Shown here piece after piece: positions 18,139 through 26,376 of a DNA stretch of 64,000 nt. The stretch comes from Alteromonadaceae bacterium (GTDB taxonomy: Bacteria; Pseudomonadota; Gammaproteobacteria; Enterobacterales; Alteromonadaceae). Under the pieces are notes generated by a model, which had not been told where the DNA came from, did not search any database, and saw nothing but the letters and a program-made list of their open reading frames with translations. Where the stretch lies: contig JABXHM010000028.1 of the NCBI GenBank assembly GCA_013373625.1, positions 62,001 to 126,000 on the forward strand, written 5' to 3'. Within the stretch, counting starts at the first letter, position 1, and each line of letters begins with the position of its first letter. A program made the translations under genes and the position numbers.

Positions 18139-18329
18139 CTGTCGGCTTACCCTGTATTGACGTAATGTGGAAAGTTAAGTTTTGCTTAACCGTAATGTTG
18201 GCGCGCAGCTTAGCACATTTGCCAGACATTATGGGGTAGTTAAAATGCGTCACAGTGAATTAATACTAAATGCACACCGTTCGCATAATTGTTTGTGAAT
18301 CACTCTTGGAAAAGCTTGTCGGCGTTGCT

Positions 18330-18695
18330 TTATACCCATACATCATTTTCGGCGGTTAATTCACTGTCTGAGTCACCGGTATTAACAACCCCTTTGGGTT
18401 CAACAAGCATTATTTTGCATTCGGTATTAGCGCTTGGTTTATGCTCAACGCCTTTAGGAATGACAAACATTTCTCCCGAATTCAGAGTCACCGTACCTTC
18501 ACGAAACTCGATATTAAGGGTACCTTCTACCACGATGAAAACTTCATCTGTATCAGGGTGATCATGCCAAACAAACTCCCCCTCAACCTTTACCAGCTTA
18601 AATTGATAGTCATTCATTTCTGCGATAACGCGTGGCGACCAATGCCGGGTAAATTTTGAAAATTTGTCTTTAAGATTTATAGCTTCTAACTTCAT
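18330..18695 (-). CDS. Small cupin-domain protein
   Basis: A 121-residue single-domain cupin: FVWHDHPDTDEVFIVVEGTL is motif 1 with metal-binding His/His/Glu, and GEMFVIPKGVEHKP is motif 2 with the last His. These residues suggest a metal site, but the substrate is unknown. Proteins of this size are often annotated as sugar-binding or dioxygenase-like cupins without data. The start at 18695 has ggag six bases upstream; a longer frame to 18746 is unlikely. It is a single gene between the methyltransferase-like gene and a second cupin. Confidence 0.8.
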   Translation of the reverse strand: MKLEAINLKDKFSKFTRHWSPRVIAEMNDYQFKLVKVEGEFVWHDHPDTDEVFIVVEGTLNIEFREGTVTLNSGEMFVIPKGVEHKPSANTECKIMLVEPKGVVNTGDSDSELTAENDVWV

Positions 18696-18784
18696 TTTAA
18701 CTCCATGTAATAACAAGTAGCTATCGCTCGTCTGAATGGCGAGCAACTTATAGTGGGTTCAGGGGACATCGTTCGCGGTCTTTG

Positions 18785-19267
18785 CTATTTGCGTGCTGTT
18801 TCGCCCGGTTTCAGTGATTTCAATTGGCTTAAAAATGCGCGTACCTGTGGCTCACCTTCTGCTGGCGCCCAATCGGCAAAGTCTTTGTCGTCGGTAACTT
18901 CGTAGGGCCCTTGTTTTACTTCAACAAAGGTTACCGGCGCATTGCATACGGTGGCATGCCACGTATTTGGCGGTATCTCCACGCCCAATACATCGCTTTG
19001 CGGGCCTAACGCCATACGCTCGGTCAGTGCGCCGTTATCGTCGAAAAACACTAATTCCAGACAGCCTTCTACCACCATAAAAAACTCCCACTTGGTGGGC
19101 TGGCTATGGCGGTGGGGGCGAACGTAGGAGTCTGGCAGCATGCACACAAATAACCGCTGTACCGGCTGCTGGTAATCCTCATGTACATTATGGTGTGCCC
19201 GCCGCCTTGGGCTGGCTTCAGCTTTCGCCCTTAACTCACTGAGTAGTTCGCGATCAAACCGTTTCAT
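18785..19267 (-). CDS. WbuC-family cupin-fold metalloprotein
   Basis: About 160 residues from the ATG at 19267. It matches the WbuC family: RAHHNVHEDYQQPVQRLFVCMLPDSYVRPHRHSQPTKWEFFMVVEG, a cupin motif with a PHRH metal site, then VEIPPNTWHATV. WbuC proteins are usually found in O-antigen or lipopolysaccharide clusters and their reaction is unknown. Here the gene follows plsB and the reading frames overlap by 14 bases, which points to translational coupling with phospholipid synthesis rather than an O-antigen locus. The frame could start further upstream inside plsB, but the family start fits 19267. Confidence 0.82.
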   Translation of the reverse strand: MKRFDRELLSELRAKAEASPRRRAHHNVHEDYQQPVQRLFVCMLPDSYVRPHRHSQPTKWEFFMVVEGCLELVFFDDNGALTERMALGPQSDVLGVEIPPNTWHATVCNAPVTFVEVKQGPYEVTDDKDFADWAPAEGEPQVRAFLSQLKSLKPGETARK

Positions 19268-21749
19268 GCCGGGGATCTTCCTTGTGTTGGCTGTGATCAT
19301 GCGACTGTTGCAAAATATCTTTTTGCAGATGCTGAGCAATTTCTGGCCATACCAACGCCATTATATCGCAGCGTAGAGCAGATGCTTCCTCAGAGTACTT
19401 TAGCGCACCGTCATCGGCGGCATCAAGCCAGTGATTATCGCGCAGCGCACTAATAAAACTCGATAATACATTTTTATCGTAAAACTCTGGGGAGTGCATG
19501 CCGTAGAGTTTCGACAATCGTTCGGCAACCGTTTTACTCTCGCGCTCCAGGGCGCTGCGACTGATCGACTTTTCGCGTTTTAGTATGGTGAGCACTACGG
19601 CATAACGTTGCAGGGTTTCCTGCATACAACGACTCAGTAACCAACTTGAATGAAAATGCTGGTTACCGGCTTCTGGCGGTGCCAAATAGCGGCCTTTTTG
19701 CTGCAACATGCCAGCATCTTTAAAGGCTTCAATCAGTTCTGATGTGTAGGTGAGCGCCTGATCCTGTGATAAACACATAAACAATTCGCGCTGTAATAAC
19801 GGGTACAGTGCCGCAATCAGTTGTAATACGCTGCTCTTTTCAAGCTTACCCTGAGCGAAAATGGCCGTCATCACTATGCCGGGCAAGGCAAAAAGATGAA
19901 TAATATTATTGCGATAATAGGTGAGGAATACCGCATTATCCGGCAACGGACTAATGAGTGTGCCGTAGTTATCACTGGTAACCTGCAGGCGGTTTAACGC
20001 TAAGGTGCTTTCCAGCATCTCGGCTGCGTCTTGCTCAGGTAGTGTGGCGTCTTTACTGTATGGCGCGGCATTAAACAGGGTTAAATAATCGCGCATGGCC
20101 TGTAGCAATTCGGTCTTACTCATGGTTTGAGTTTTAGATGCCAGCAAACACAACGATGAAAGCGCCATACCGTTTATGGCTGCTGCGCTGTTTACGCGGG
20201 TCATTAGCTCACTGGCCAGGCTGTTAACCGTGGGCGTTAACCAGGCAGGTTTTTGCTCCGGGTTGGCAGTGTGGCTTGCGCGCCAGTTAGGCGCTTTGTT
20301 ATCTAAAAATTGATTTAGTGAAATGGGCTCACCAAAGTTTACGTAACCGTGACCATAGTTTTTGAGTTTCTTTATGGCAGAAAATACCTGCCAGTTAGAT
20401 TCTTTTTTCTTGGCGCCGCCTTTGAGCTCGCTTAAATAGCTTTTTACTTCCATGACGTTTTCGTAACCAATGTATACCGGCACCAGGCTGACCGGACGAT
20501 TTACGCCTTTAATGGCGGCCTGAATAGTCATTGCCAGCATGCCGGTTTTGGGGGGGATTAACCGGCCTGTACGGCTGCGCCCGCCTTCGGGATAATATTT
20601 AACCGCATAGCCTTTTTTAAACAGTAACTCCAGGTACTCTCGAAAGACGGCAGTATAGAGTTTATTACCGGCAAAACTGCGGCGTAAAAAAAACGCACCG
20701 CCGCGACGAAATATACCGCCTACCGGCCAAAAGTTAAGATTTATGCCGGCAGCAATGTGTGGCGTTACCAGGCCTTCGTGGTATATGACATAGGTTAGCA
20801 ACAGGTAATCCATATGGCTGCGGTGGCAGGGAACATAAATGATCTCGTGACCGTTATTCGCCAATTCACGAATGCGGTTGGCATGACCAACACTGATACC
20901 ATTATAAATTTTATTCCAGATACGGGTGAGCAGTCTGTCGCCAAAGCGGATTAACCCCTCGCGATAATCGGCGGCGATTTCCTGCAGATAACCGGCGGCG
21001 ACCTGGCGGGCTTCATGGGCGTTTAGGTTTTTAGCGCGCATTTCTTCGCTTAGCGCGCTGCGCACCATCGCCGAGCCTAATACCGCGTTATGTAATTCCT
21101 GACGATCCAGCAATGTGGGGCCATTCATAACCTGACGCTTGCGGTGAAAATGCGTGCTGGCCACGCGTGCCAGCTTATGCGCAGAAAAGGCATCGCTGGT
21201 CTGGTGATCTGCCATCGCTCGGGTAGAGACGGCCCGGCTAAAGCTGATAAAACTATCGCGGCCTAAAAACAATACAATAAAAAACTTACGTAGCCAGCTT
21301 GGTGCAGCTGCATGGGTGATCAGATCGGCAAAACCAGGTTTACCTTTACCCGGCGCCCTGCCCCAGGTAACAAATACCGGTACTACCTGAATATCTAATT
21401 CAGTGTGTTGGTGATGCAACTGAAACAAATCGGTAAATACCGGTTCAATGTCGGTATCGTTGCGGCGTTTTCTGAACAGTGCTTCGGTTCGCCGCAAAAA
21501 CAGGCTGCCCGGGTAATGTTTACCTGCCAACGTTACGTCTTCCAACGGGCTCGGCAAACTCAGCCGCTCGGTGGCCATTTTAAGGGCCAGCTGATCGGTG
21601 ACTGAATCGGTGGGCAGCAAATATATGATAGGGCGTGTTTTGTCGATGCCGAGTTCAGACTCAACATCTGACGGAATATTCTTGGTTTTTACCAGCCACT
21701 TAACTGGCAGACGAAACACGTTAAGCAAAGCCTGACGCATCCAGGTCAT
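19254..21749 (-). CDS. plsB: Glycerol-3-phosphate 1-O-acyltransferase
   Basis: An 831-residue inner-membrane-associated enzyme (E. coli PlsB is 807) that transfers an acyl chain to the sn-1 position of glycerol 3-phosphate, the first step of phospholipid synthesis. The acyltransferase block is intact: VPCHRSHMDYLLL (HX4D catalytic pair), GGIFRRGGAFFLRRSF, YYPEGGRSRTGRLIPPKTGM and VSLVPVYIGYE. The N-terminus (VKWLVKTKNIP) and long C-terminal helical region are as in the family. Its 3' end overlaps the WbuC-family gene by 14 bases. Expected to be an essential or near-essential housekeeping gene. Confidence 0.96.
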   Translation of the reverse strand: MTWMRQALLNVFRLPVKWLVKTKNIPSDVESELGIDKTRPIIYLLPTDSVTDQLALKMATERLSLPSPLEDVTLAGKHYPGSLFLRRTEALFRKRRNDTDIEPVFTDLFQLHHQHTELDIQVVPVFVTWGRAPGKGKPGFADLITHAAAPSWLRKFFIVLFLGRDSFISFSRAVSTRAMADHQTSDAFSAHKLARVASTHFHRKRQVMNGPTLLDRQELHNAVLGSAMVRSALSEEMRAKNLNAHEARQVAAGYLQEIAADYREGLIRFGDRLLTRIWNKIYNGISVGHANRIRELANNGHEIIYVPCHRSHMDYLLLTYVIYHEGLVTPHIAAGINLNFWPVGGIFRRGGAFFLRRSFAGNKLYTAVFREYLELLFKKGYAVKYYPEGGRSRTGRLIPPKTGMLAMTIQAAIKGVNRPVSLVPVYIGYENVMEVKSYLSELKGGAKKKESNWQVFSAIKKLKNYGHGYVNFGEPISLNQFLDNKAPNWRASHTANPEQKPAWLTPTVNSLASELMTRVNSAAAINGMALSSLCLLASKTQTMSKTELLQAMRDYLTLFNAAPYSKDATLPEQDAAEMLESTLALNRLQVTSDNYGTLISPLPDNAVFLTYYRNNIIHLFALPGIVMTAIFAQGKLEKSSVLQLIAALYPLLQRELFMCLSQDQALTYTSELIEAFKDAGMLQQKGRYLAPPEAGNQHFHSSWLLSRCMQETLQRYAVVLTILKREKSISRSALERESKTVAERLSKLYGMHSPEFYDKNVLSSFISALRDNHWLDAADDGALKYSEEASALRCDIMALVWPEIAQHLQKDILQQSHDHSQHKEDPRHETV

Positions 21750-21827
21750 GAATTGGGTGTCCTGTTCAACAAATAACGCCTTTAGTGTACCACGAAATCA
21801 GCCGGTGATAATGCCCTTGCATGGCGC

Positions 21828-22241
21828 TCACTGTCTGAGTTTAAGTGTGAGTGCGCCACTTAAACACACCAGCGCTGTGGCCGATGTGCCCCATGCCCAG
21901 TCTATAAGCGTAATGTTGAGCGGCCAGTCTGCCACTATAGAATAATTGGTGAGATTATAAGTCCCGTAGGCCGTTGCCCCTACAATTGCCCCTTTTAACA
22001 AAGCCTGACTCACCTGAACTTTGCCGTTGGTAATGCTTGGCAGCACCGCCAAATAAAGCGCGGCGGCGCAATAAGCTAAATAGAAAACCAACCATGGCCA
22101 GGTAATAAACTGTTCGCGAAGCACACCTGACAAGCTGCCAAAATACCACTGGTTTGCGACTGCGCCCAGCCATACGGAGTCGAGCAAACCGAAAGCAATT
22201 AGCATGATGATGTACGTTATCAATACGGTGACTTTTGACAT
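21828..22241 (-). CDS. DUF2177 membrane protein
   Basis: A 137-residue inner-membrane protein with about four hydrophobic helices. The stretches FGLLDSVWLG, GAIVGATAYGTYNLTNYSI and DWAWGTSATAL are the conserved core of the DUF2177 family. The function of the family is unknown to me. It lies upstream of plsB on the same strand with a gap of about 80 bases, and is divergent from the PepSY operon. Confidence 0.85.
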   Translation of the reverse strand: MSKVTVLITYIIMLIAFGLLDSVWLGAVANQWYFGSLSGVLREQFITWPWLVFYLAYCAAALYLAVLPSITNGKVQVSQALLKGAIVGATAYGTYNLTNYSIVADWPLNITLIDWAWGTSATALVCLSGALTLKLRQ

Positions 22242-22387
22242 GTAAAACCTTGTTGGCTGTGAAATTTCGGAACTACTAACTTATAGCGAATGAGTCGCGA
22301 AATAGATCGCAATGAATATTGTGCAGGGAAGTAATTGTTTTATGTGCACAAATAACAGTTTAGCGCGAGCAGGCACCTATTGAAATT

Positions 22388-22419
22388 AATGGTAATGTAA
22401 ATTATTATTATTTGCATTG
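22388..22419. promoter_or_regulatory. AT-rich possible Fur-type site
   Basis: Positions 22388-22419 read as overlapping ATTAT-like hexamers (for example aattattattatttgcat), reminiscent of a Fur box, about 55 bases before a PepSY operon of the type often iron-controlled. The match is loose and the region is AT-rich, so confidence is low. Confidence 0.25.
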
Positions 22420-22471
22420 GATCGGGCGGGTATTAAACCCTGAGCGCAGTGGGTCATAAGCAGAAGAAAAT

Positions 22472-23020
22472 ATGGTGATTGGTAGTTTACTGGCCGGCGG
22501 GGCATCCTTGCTGGGTACATACATTATTTACCTCGGCTGGCAACGCAATCGCGTGTTGTGGTCTGCTGCTGGGTGGCTGGGAGTGCTCGTCAGTCTTTTA
22601 TTGTTTATCCCCGTCATGGGTAGTGAATATGCAATAACTATTGGTCTGTCTTTGCCTGCCATCGGTGTGTGGCTGGGGATTCAAAAAGAAGCCCAACAGC
22701 AACGCAGCGCTCGCCATGTAACCAAGGCGACACATCACTGGCAGTTTAAGTGGCAGCCAGTAGTTGCGAACATCTGGCATGCGCTGTATGTCTTGCCGGT
22801 GCTGATGTTTGCCTGCGGACTCATGGTCATTACACTGGTCTATCAACTGCCCGTTAGTGAGCCTAAACAAATGGCCATCGGCGTGACGACAATGCCGGTA
22901 CTGTGGGGCGTTATTGCTTATTATTATGTTATGTCAGCGCGTAAGTTAAGCCATGTAATGGGTTGCCTGTTGTTTGCTGGCCTGGCGGCTGCTTATTTGT
23001 TTGGAGTGTCTCATGGCTAA
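22472..23020 (+). CDS. Hypothetical membrane protein of a PepSY operon
   Basis: A 182-residue protein with five or so hydrophobic segments (for example LLAGGASLLGTYIIYLGW, WLGVLVSLLLFIPV, ALYVLPVLMFACGLMVITLVY). No family that I can name. It overlaps the next gene, a PepSY-associated membrane protein, by eight bases, so the two are cotranslated. In many gammaproteobacteria, small membrane proteins like this sit beside PepSY-TM proteins linked to siderophore-iron reduction; that link is inferred from context only. Confidence 0.7.
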   Translation: MVIGSLLAGGASLLGTYIIYLGWQRNRVLWSAAGWLGVLVSLLLFIPVMGSEYAITIGLSLPAIGVWLGIQKEAQQQRSARHVTKATHHWQFKWQPVVANIWHALYVLPVLMFACGLMVITLVYQLPVSEPKQMAIGVTTMPVLWGVIAYYYVMSARKLSHVMGCLLFAGLAAAYLFGVSHG

Positions 23021-24476
23021 AGCTGTTTCTGCCCCGGCGAGTTTCGCCAAACGATCGCTACATGCGCATTCCTGGCTGGGCTTACTGATTAGTGCCGTGA
23101 TGTTTTTAATATGTCTGTCTGGTACCGTGGCGGTATTGCACCTGGAGTTTGAGCGCTGGGAGCAGCCCTTTATTGCCGAAAGCACCGAGTTCAATATTGA
23201 CCAGGTGGAAAAGGCCTATACTGCCTTTACCGACGAATACCACGACGAAACCCACCACTATTATTTTGTGTTTCCCGGTACGGGCGTCCCGCGGTTAGTG
23301 ATGGAAGATGACCATCGCGCGCATTTTGTTGATGACCGCGGCGCGTTAATAGAGCAGGAAAATGTTACCTGGACCGAAATGTTGGTCGACCTGCATTTGT
23401 ATCTGCATTTACCCCACACTTTTGGCATGATTTTCGTGAGTGCCTGCGGTGCTTTGTTATGTGCGCTGATTATTTCCGGATTGTTTGCCCACCCCCGTAT
23501 TATTAAAGACGCGTTTAAATTTCGCTACGGTGGGGACGGGCTAAAAACCAATATCGATTTGCACAACCGCCTGAGTGTATGGGGTACTCCCTTTCATTTG
23601 ATGATTGCTATCACCGGCGCGTATTTTGGTCTGGCCGGGGTGTTTGTTACTATTATTGCCCAGGCTTTTTATGGGGGGGATACGCAAGAAGTATACGACC
23701 GGGCATTTACCCCGGAGCCCGAATTAGTGCAGGAAGTTGCGCCGCCGAATATCGGTGCCGCAATGCGCGATCTGCGTACCAAAGTGGATACCGACAACTT
23801 ACTCTTTTTTACGGTGCATGAACCGGGGACGCCCAAGCAGTTTATGGAGTTTTTTGTGCGTACGCCGGAGCGTTTAATATATTCTGAAAATTATCGCTAT
23901 GACTCAGCCGGAAACTATCTGGAAAAAGCCGGTTATTCAGATGGTGACGGCGGTATGCAGGCGCTCTATTCGGTATTCAGGCTGCACTTTGGCGACTTTA
24001 TTGGTATGCCGGGTAAAGTACTCTATGTCATTCTGGGCATGATGCTTACTGTGATTTCGGCAACGGGTTTGAATATCTGGCTTAAAAAGCGTAAAACCCG
24101 TGATGCCATTAATGTGATGTGGCCCGCATTTGTATGGGGTACGCCGATTGCTCTGGTAGTCAGTGCCATCGCTTACTTCGCCATAGCCCTTGCCCCGGTG
24201 TGGGTCTTTTGGCTGTCTCTGCTGTTGTTAGTCGGGGCAGGCAGTAAGTTTGCCCATGAAGATAATGTTGTCAGTATGTTTAAGCAGTTACTCGGTTTGG
24301 TTATTGTTATGTTCTGGGTGGTTTATGCGGTGCAATTTGGCAGTGCTGCGTTGTCAGTCGCGGCATTACAGATCAACCTGCCTCTGCTAGCCGTTGGCGC
24401 CTGGGCCATGTGGTCAGGCAGTGGTAAAGGGGCTGACTTGCGAGCCGCCAACCAACAGGCACAGGCGGCAAAGTAA
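23013..24476 (+). CDS. PepSY-associated transmembrane helix protein
   Basis: About 487 residues from the ATG at 23013, which has ggag eight bases upstream and overlaps the previous stop. The N-terminus, SLHAHSWLGLLISAVMFLICLSGTVAVL, is the typical PepSY-TM first helix. HNRLSVWGTPFHLMIAITGAYFGLAG is the conserved second block, followed by a large periplasmic part and HFGDFIGMPGKVLYVILGMMLTVISATGLNIWLKKR. Three more helices close the protein. The conserved histidines in helices could hold haem. Relatives reduce ferric siderophores or are of unknown function. Confidence 0.85.
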   Translation: MAKAVSAPASFAKRSLHAHSWLGLLISAVMFLICLSGTVAVLHLEFERWEQPFIAESTEFNIDQVEKAYTAFTDEYHDETHHYYFVFPGTGVPRLVMEDDHRAHFVDDRGALIEQENVTWTEMLVDLHLYLHLPHTFGMIFVSACGALLCALIISGLFAHPRIIKDAFKFRYGGDGLKTNIDLHNRLSVWGTPFHLMIAITGAYFGLAGVFVTIIAQAFYGGDTQEVYDRAFTPEPELVQEVAPPNIGAAMRDLRTKVDTDNLLFFTVHEPGTPKQFMEFFVRTPERLIYSENYRYDSAGNYLEKAGYSDGDGGMQALYSVFRLHFGDFIGMPGKVLYVILGMMLTVISATGLNIWLKKRKTRDAINVMWPAFVWGTPIALVVSAIAYFAIALAPVWVFWLSLLLLVGAGSKFAHEDNVVSMFKQLLGLVIVMFWVVYAVQFGSAALSVAALQINLPLLAVGAWAMWSGSGKGADLRAANQQAQAAK

Positions 24477-24501
24477 TTACATTCTGTCGATGGGTGATAT
24501 T

Positions 24502-24831
24502 ATGTATATTGTGATGTTCGAATTTGTGGTGAAGCCTGGCAGAGAGGCCGATTTTTTAGCGGCCTGGCCGCGGGTTACCCAGGGGATATATCTGTTTAAA
24601 GGGAGCCTGGGTTCACGTCTGCACAAAAGTGAAGAAGGACAATGGATAGCCTACGCTCAATGGCCTGACCGTGATACATTTGAGCGTGCTGCCGGGGTCG
24701 ATATGAATGAGGCGTATAACGTTGAACATCAGGCCATGCGCGACGCACTTAACCTGCAAGATACCCGGATTTTATACAAGATGGACGTCACCTGTGACTA
24801 TTTACAACGTCGTCCATTTGCGCTCGAGTAG
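24502..24831 (+). CDS. Antibiotic biosynthesis monooxygenase (ABM) domain protein
   Basis: About 109 residues forming a single ABM ferredoxin-like domain: YIVMFEFVVKPGREADFLAAW, then IYLFKGSLGSRLHKSEEGQWIAYAQWPDRDTFERA. Such dimers include quinone monooxygenases, small stress enzymes and haem-degrading IsdG relatives. No haem-specific residues stand out. It follows the PepSY gene by 25 bases and probably shares its transcript. An ATG at 24490 is an alternative start; neither has a strong ribosome site. Confidence 0.75.
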   Translation: MYIVMFEFVVKPGREADFLAAWPRVTQGIYLFKGSLGSRLHKSEEGQWIAYAQWPDRDTFERAAGVDMNEAYNVEHQAMRDALNLQDTRILYKMDVTCDYLQRRPFALE

Positions 24832-24933
24832 TATCCACCCTGGCATTTGAATACCCGCAAGCAGAAAAGCTACTCAACCTGAGTAAAAATCAGTACATTA
24901 TCACTCTCGTGTTCTTAACACTGCGGAGACTCA

Positions 24934-25578
24934 ATGCAACATCATTTTTGGCATAATAAATGGGAAAAAGGCGAAACAGGCTTTCATCAGACTGATACTC
25001 ACCCCATGTTGGTGCGATATGCTGATGAGCTGGGTTTTACGTCGCCGTGTCGAATTTTGGTGCCGCTATGCGGTAAAAGTCACGATATGACCTTTCTGCT
25101 CAAGCGCGGTTGTGACGTGCTCGGCGTGGAGCTAAGTCAGGTAGCGGTAGAGCAGTATTTTGCGGCGCTGAATATTATCCCTGAAATTAAGCAATGCGGG
25201 GAGTTACTGTGCTACAGCGCACCTGGTATTACCTTGTTTTGTGGAGATTTGTTTGCGCTTGAACCCAAGCATACCGGTACTATTGACGCTGTGTATGACC
25301 GCGCCGCGCTGGTTGCATTGCCAGCCGAAATGCGCACATCTTATTGCCAGCATGTCCATACGTTGGCACCGCAGGCGAAACAGCTACTAATTACCTTCGA
25401 ATACGACCAGTCAGCCATAGCAGGCCCACCCTTTTCAGTCTCACCTTCCGAAATAGAGCAGTATTACGCGGCTCACAGCGACATTACTCCATTAATGAGT
25501 GCTGAACTGGCTGGTGGCCTGAAGGGGAAAGTCCCCGCCACGGAACGCGCGTGGTTAATTAGCAGTACAACAGCTTAA
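24934..25578 (+). CDS. tpm: Thiopurine S-methyltransferase
   Basis: A 214-residue SAM-dependent methyltransferase of the bacterial TPMT family: FWHNKWEKGETGFHQTDTHPML at the start, ILVPLCGKSHDMTFLLKRGCDVLGVELS as the SAM site, and YDRAALVALPAEMRTSY. In bacteria it methylates selenium, tellurium and thiopurine compounds, giving oxyanion tolerance. It is a single gene with gcggaga before the ATG. Length and motifs are those of the family. Confidence 0.93.
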   Translation: MQHHFWHNKWEKGETGFHQTDTHPMLVRYADELGFTSPCRILVPLCGKSHDMTFLLKRGCDVLGVELSQVAVEQYFAALNIIPEIKQCGELLCYSAPGITLFCGDLFALEPKHTGTIDAVYDRAALVALPAEMRTSYCQHVHTLAPQAKQLLITFEYDQSAIAGPPFSVSPSEIEQYYAAHSDITPLMSAELAGGLKGKVPATERAWLISSTTA

Positions 25579-25639
25579 CAGGCGTTTTGTGCTACAAACG
25601 CCGCCTGGTAGCGTTCGTTGTGCATAAACATTGTTATGC

Positions 25640-25672
25640 CTTAAGGTTGTTTTAAGTTTTCGTTGCTATACT
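25640..25672 (+). promoter_or_regulatory. PmrA/QseB-type direct repeat and -10 of the two-component operon
   Basis: CTTAAG (25640-25645), five bases, then TTTAAG (25651-25656), then a 10-base spacer to TATACT (25667-25672), which fits a -10 box. This is the 11-bp direct-repeat geometry of PmrA/QseB/BasR-class regulators. It lies 33 bases before the response regulator gene, suggesting autoregulation. The same arrangement occurs at 32381. Confidence 0.65.
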
Positions 25673-25704
25673 AAAGCTAACTAAAATTATCTGATTTCAA
25701 CAAC

Positions 25705-26373
25705 ATGCGAATACTTCTTGTTGAGGATGACAAGCCTTTGTCGAATGCGCTCTCCAGCTCATTGCGGGCGGCTAACTATGTGGTTGACTGTGTGCATACC
25801 GGCCGCGATGCGTTGTCTATGCTGGCCGCCGGGCAAACTGATAGTGTTATTCTGGATTTGGGACTGCCTGATATGGATGGTCTGGAGGTATTGCGTAACA
25901 TTCGTCGCAAAGCCAGGGATTTACCGGTGATCATTTTAACCGCGCGTGACAAAATTACAGATAAAATTGTTGGACTGGATGCTGGCGCAGATGATTATTT
26001 GCCTAAACCCTTTGATATGGATGAGCTATTTGCCCGCTTACGGGTAACGCAGCGGCGTTTGGGTACTGCTACCAGTGCCATGGTCGCTATTGGTGATGTT
26101 GCACTGAATACACAAACGCTGGAGCTGACGGTTAGTAACGAACCCGTTGTGTTGCCACGCCGGGAGCTGATGCTACTGCAGGTTTTAATGGAAAATGGCG
26201 GCCGCATACAACCAAAGCAAAAGCTTGAATCGCGCTTATATGAATGGGGCGAAGAGGTGTCGAGCAATACCATTGAAGTTCATATTCATCACTTGCGTAA
26301 AAAACTCCCGGAAAACTTTATTAAAACCATCCGTGGTGTAGGCTACAGCATACCGGTTAACAACGGAGCCTGA
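25705..26373 (+). CDS. OmpR-family response regulator, QseB/PmrA-like
   Basis: A 222-residue regulator with a receiver domain (acidic pocket ED at 8-9, phospho-acceptor Asp51 in ILDLGLPDMDG, conserved ILTARD and PKPFDMDEL with Lys) and an OmpR-type winged helix (LPRREL, SNTIEVHIHHLRKKL, IKTIRGVGYSI). The QseB/PmrA/BasR likeness is from overall sequence. It heads a five-gene run with its sensor kinase and three genes for a FTR1-like transport system. Its promoter contains the direct repeat that this class binds. Confidence 0.92.
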   Translation: MRILLVEDDKPLSNALSSSLRAANYVVDCVHTGRDALSMLAAGQTDSVILDLGLPDMDGLEVLRNIRRKARDLPVIILTARDKITDKIVGLDAGADDYLPKPFDMDELFARLRVTQRRLGTATSAMVAIGDVALNTQTLELTVSNEPVVLPRRELMLLQVLMENGGRIQPKQKLESRLYEWGEEVSSNTIEVHIHHLRKKLPENFIKTIRGVGYSIPVNNGA

Positions 26374-26376
26374 CGA

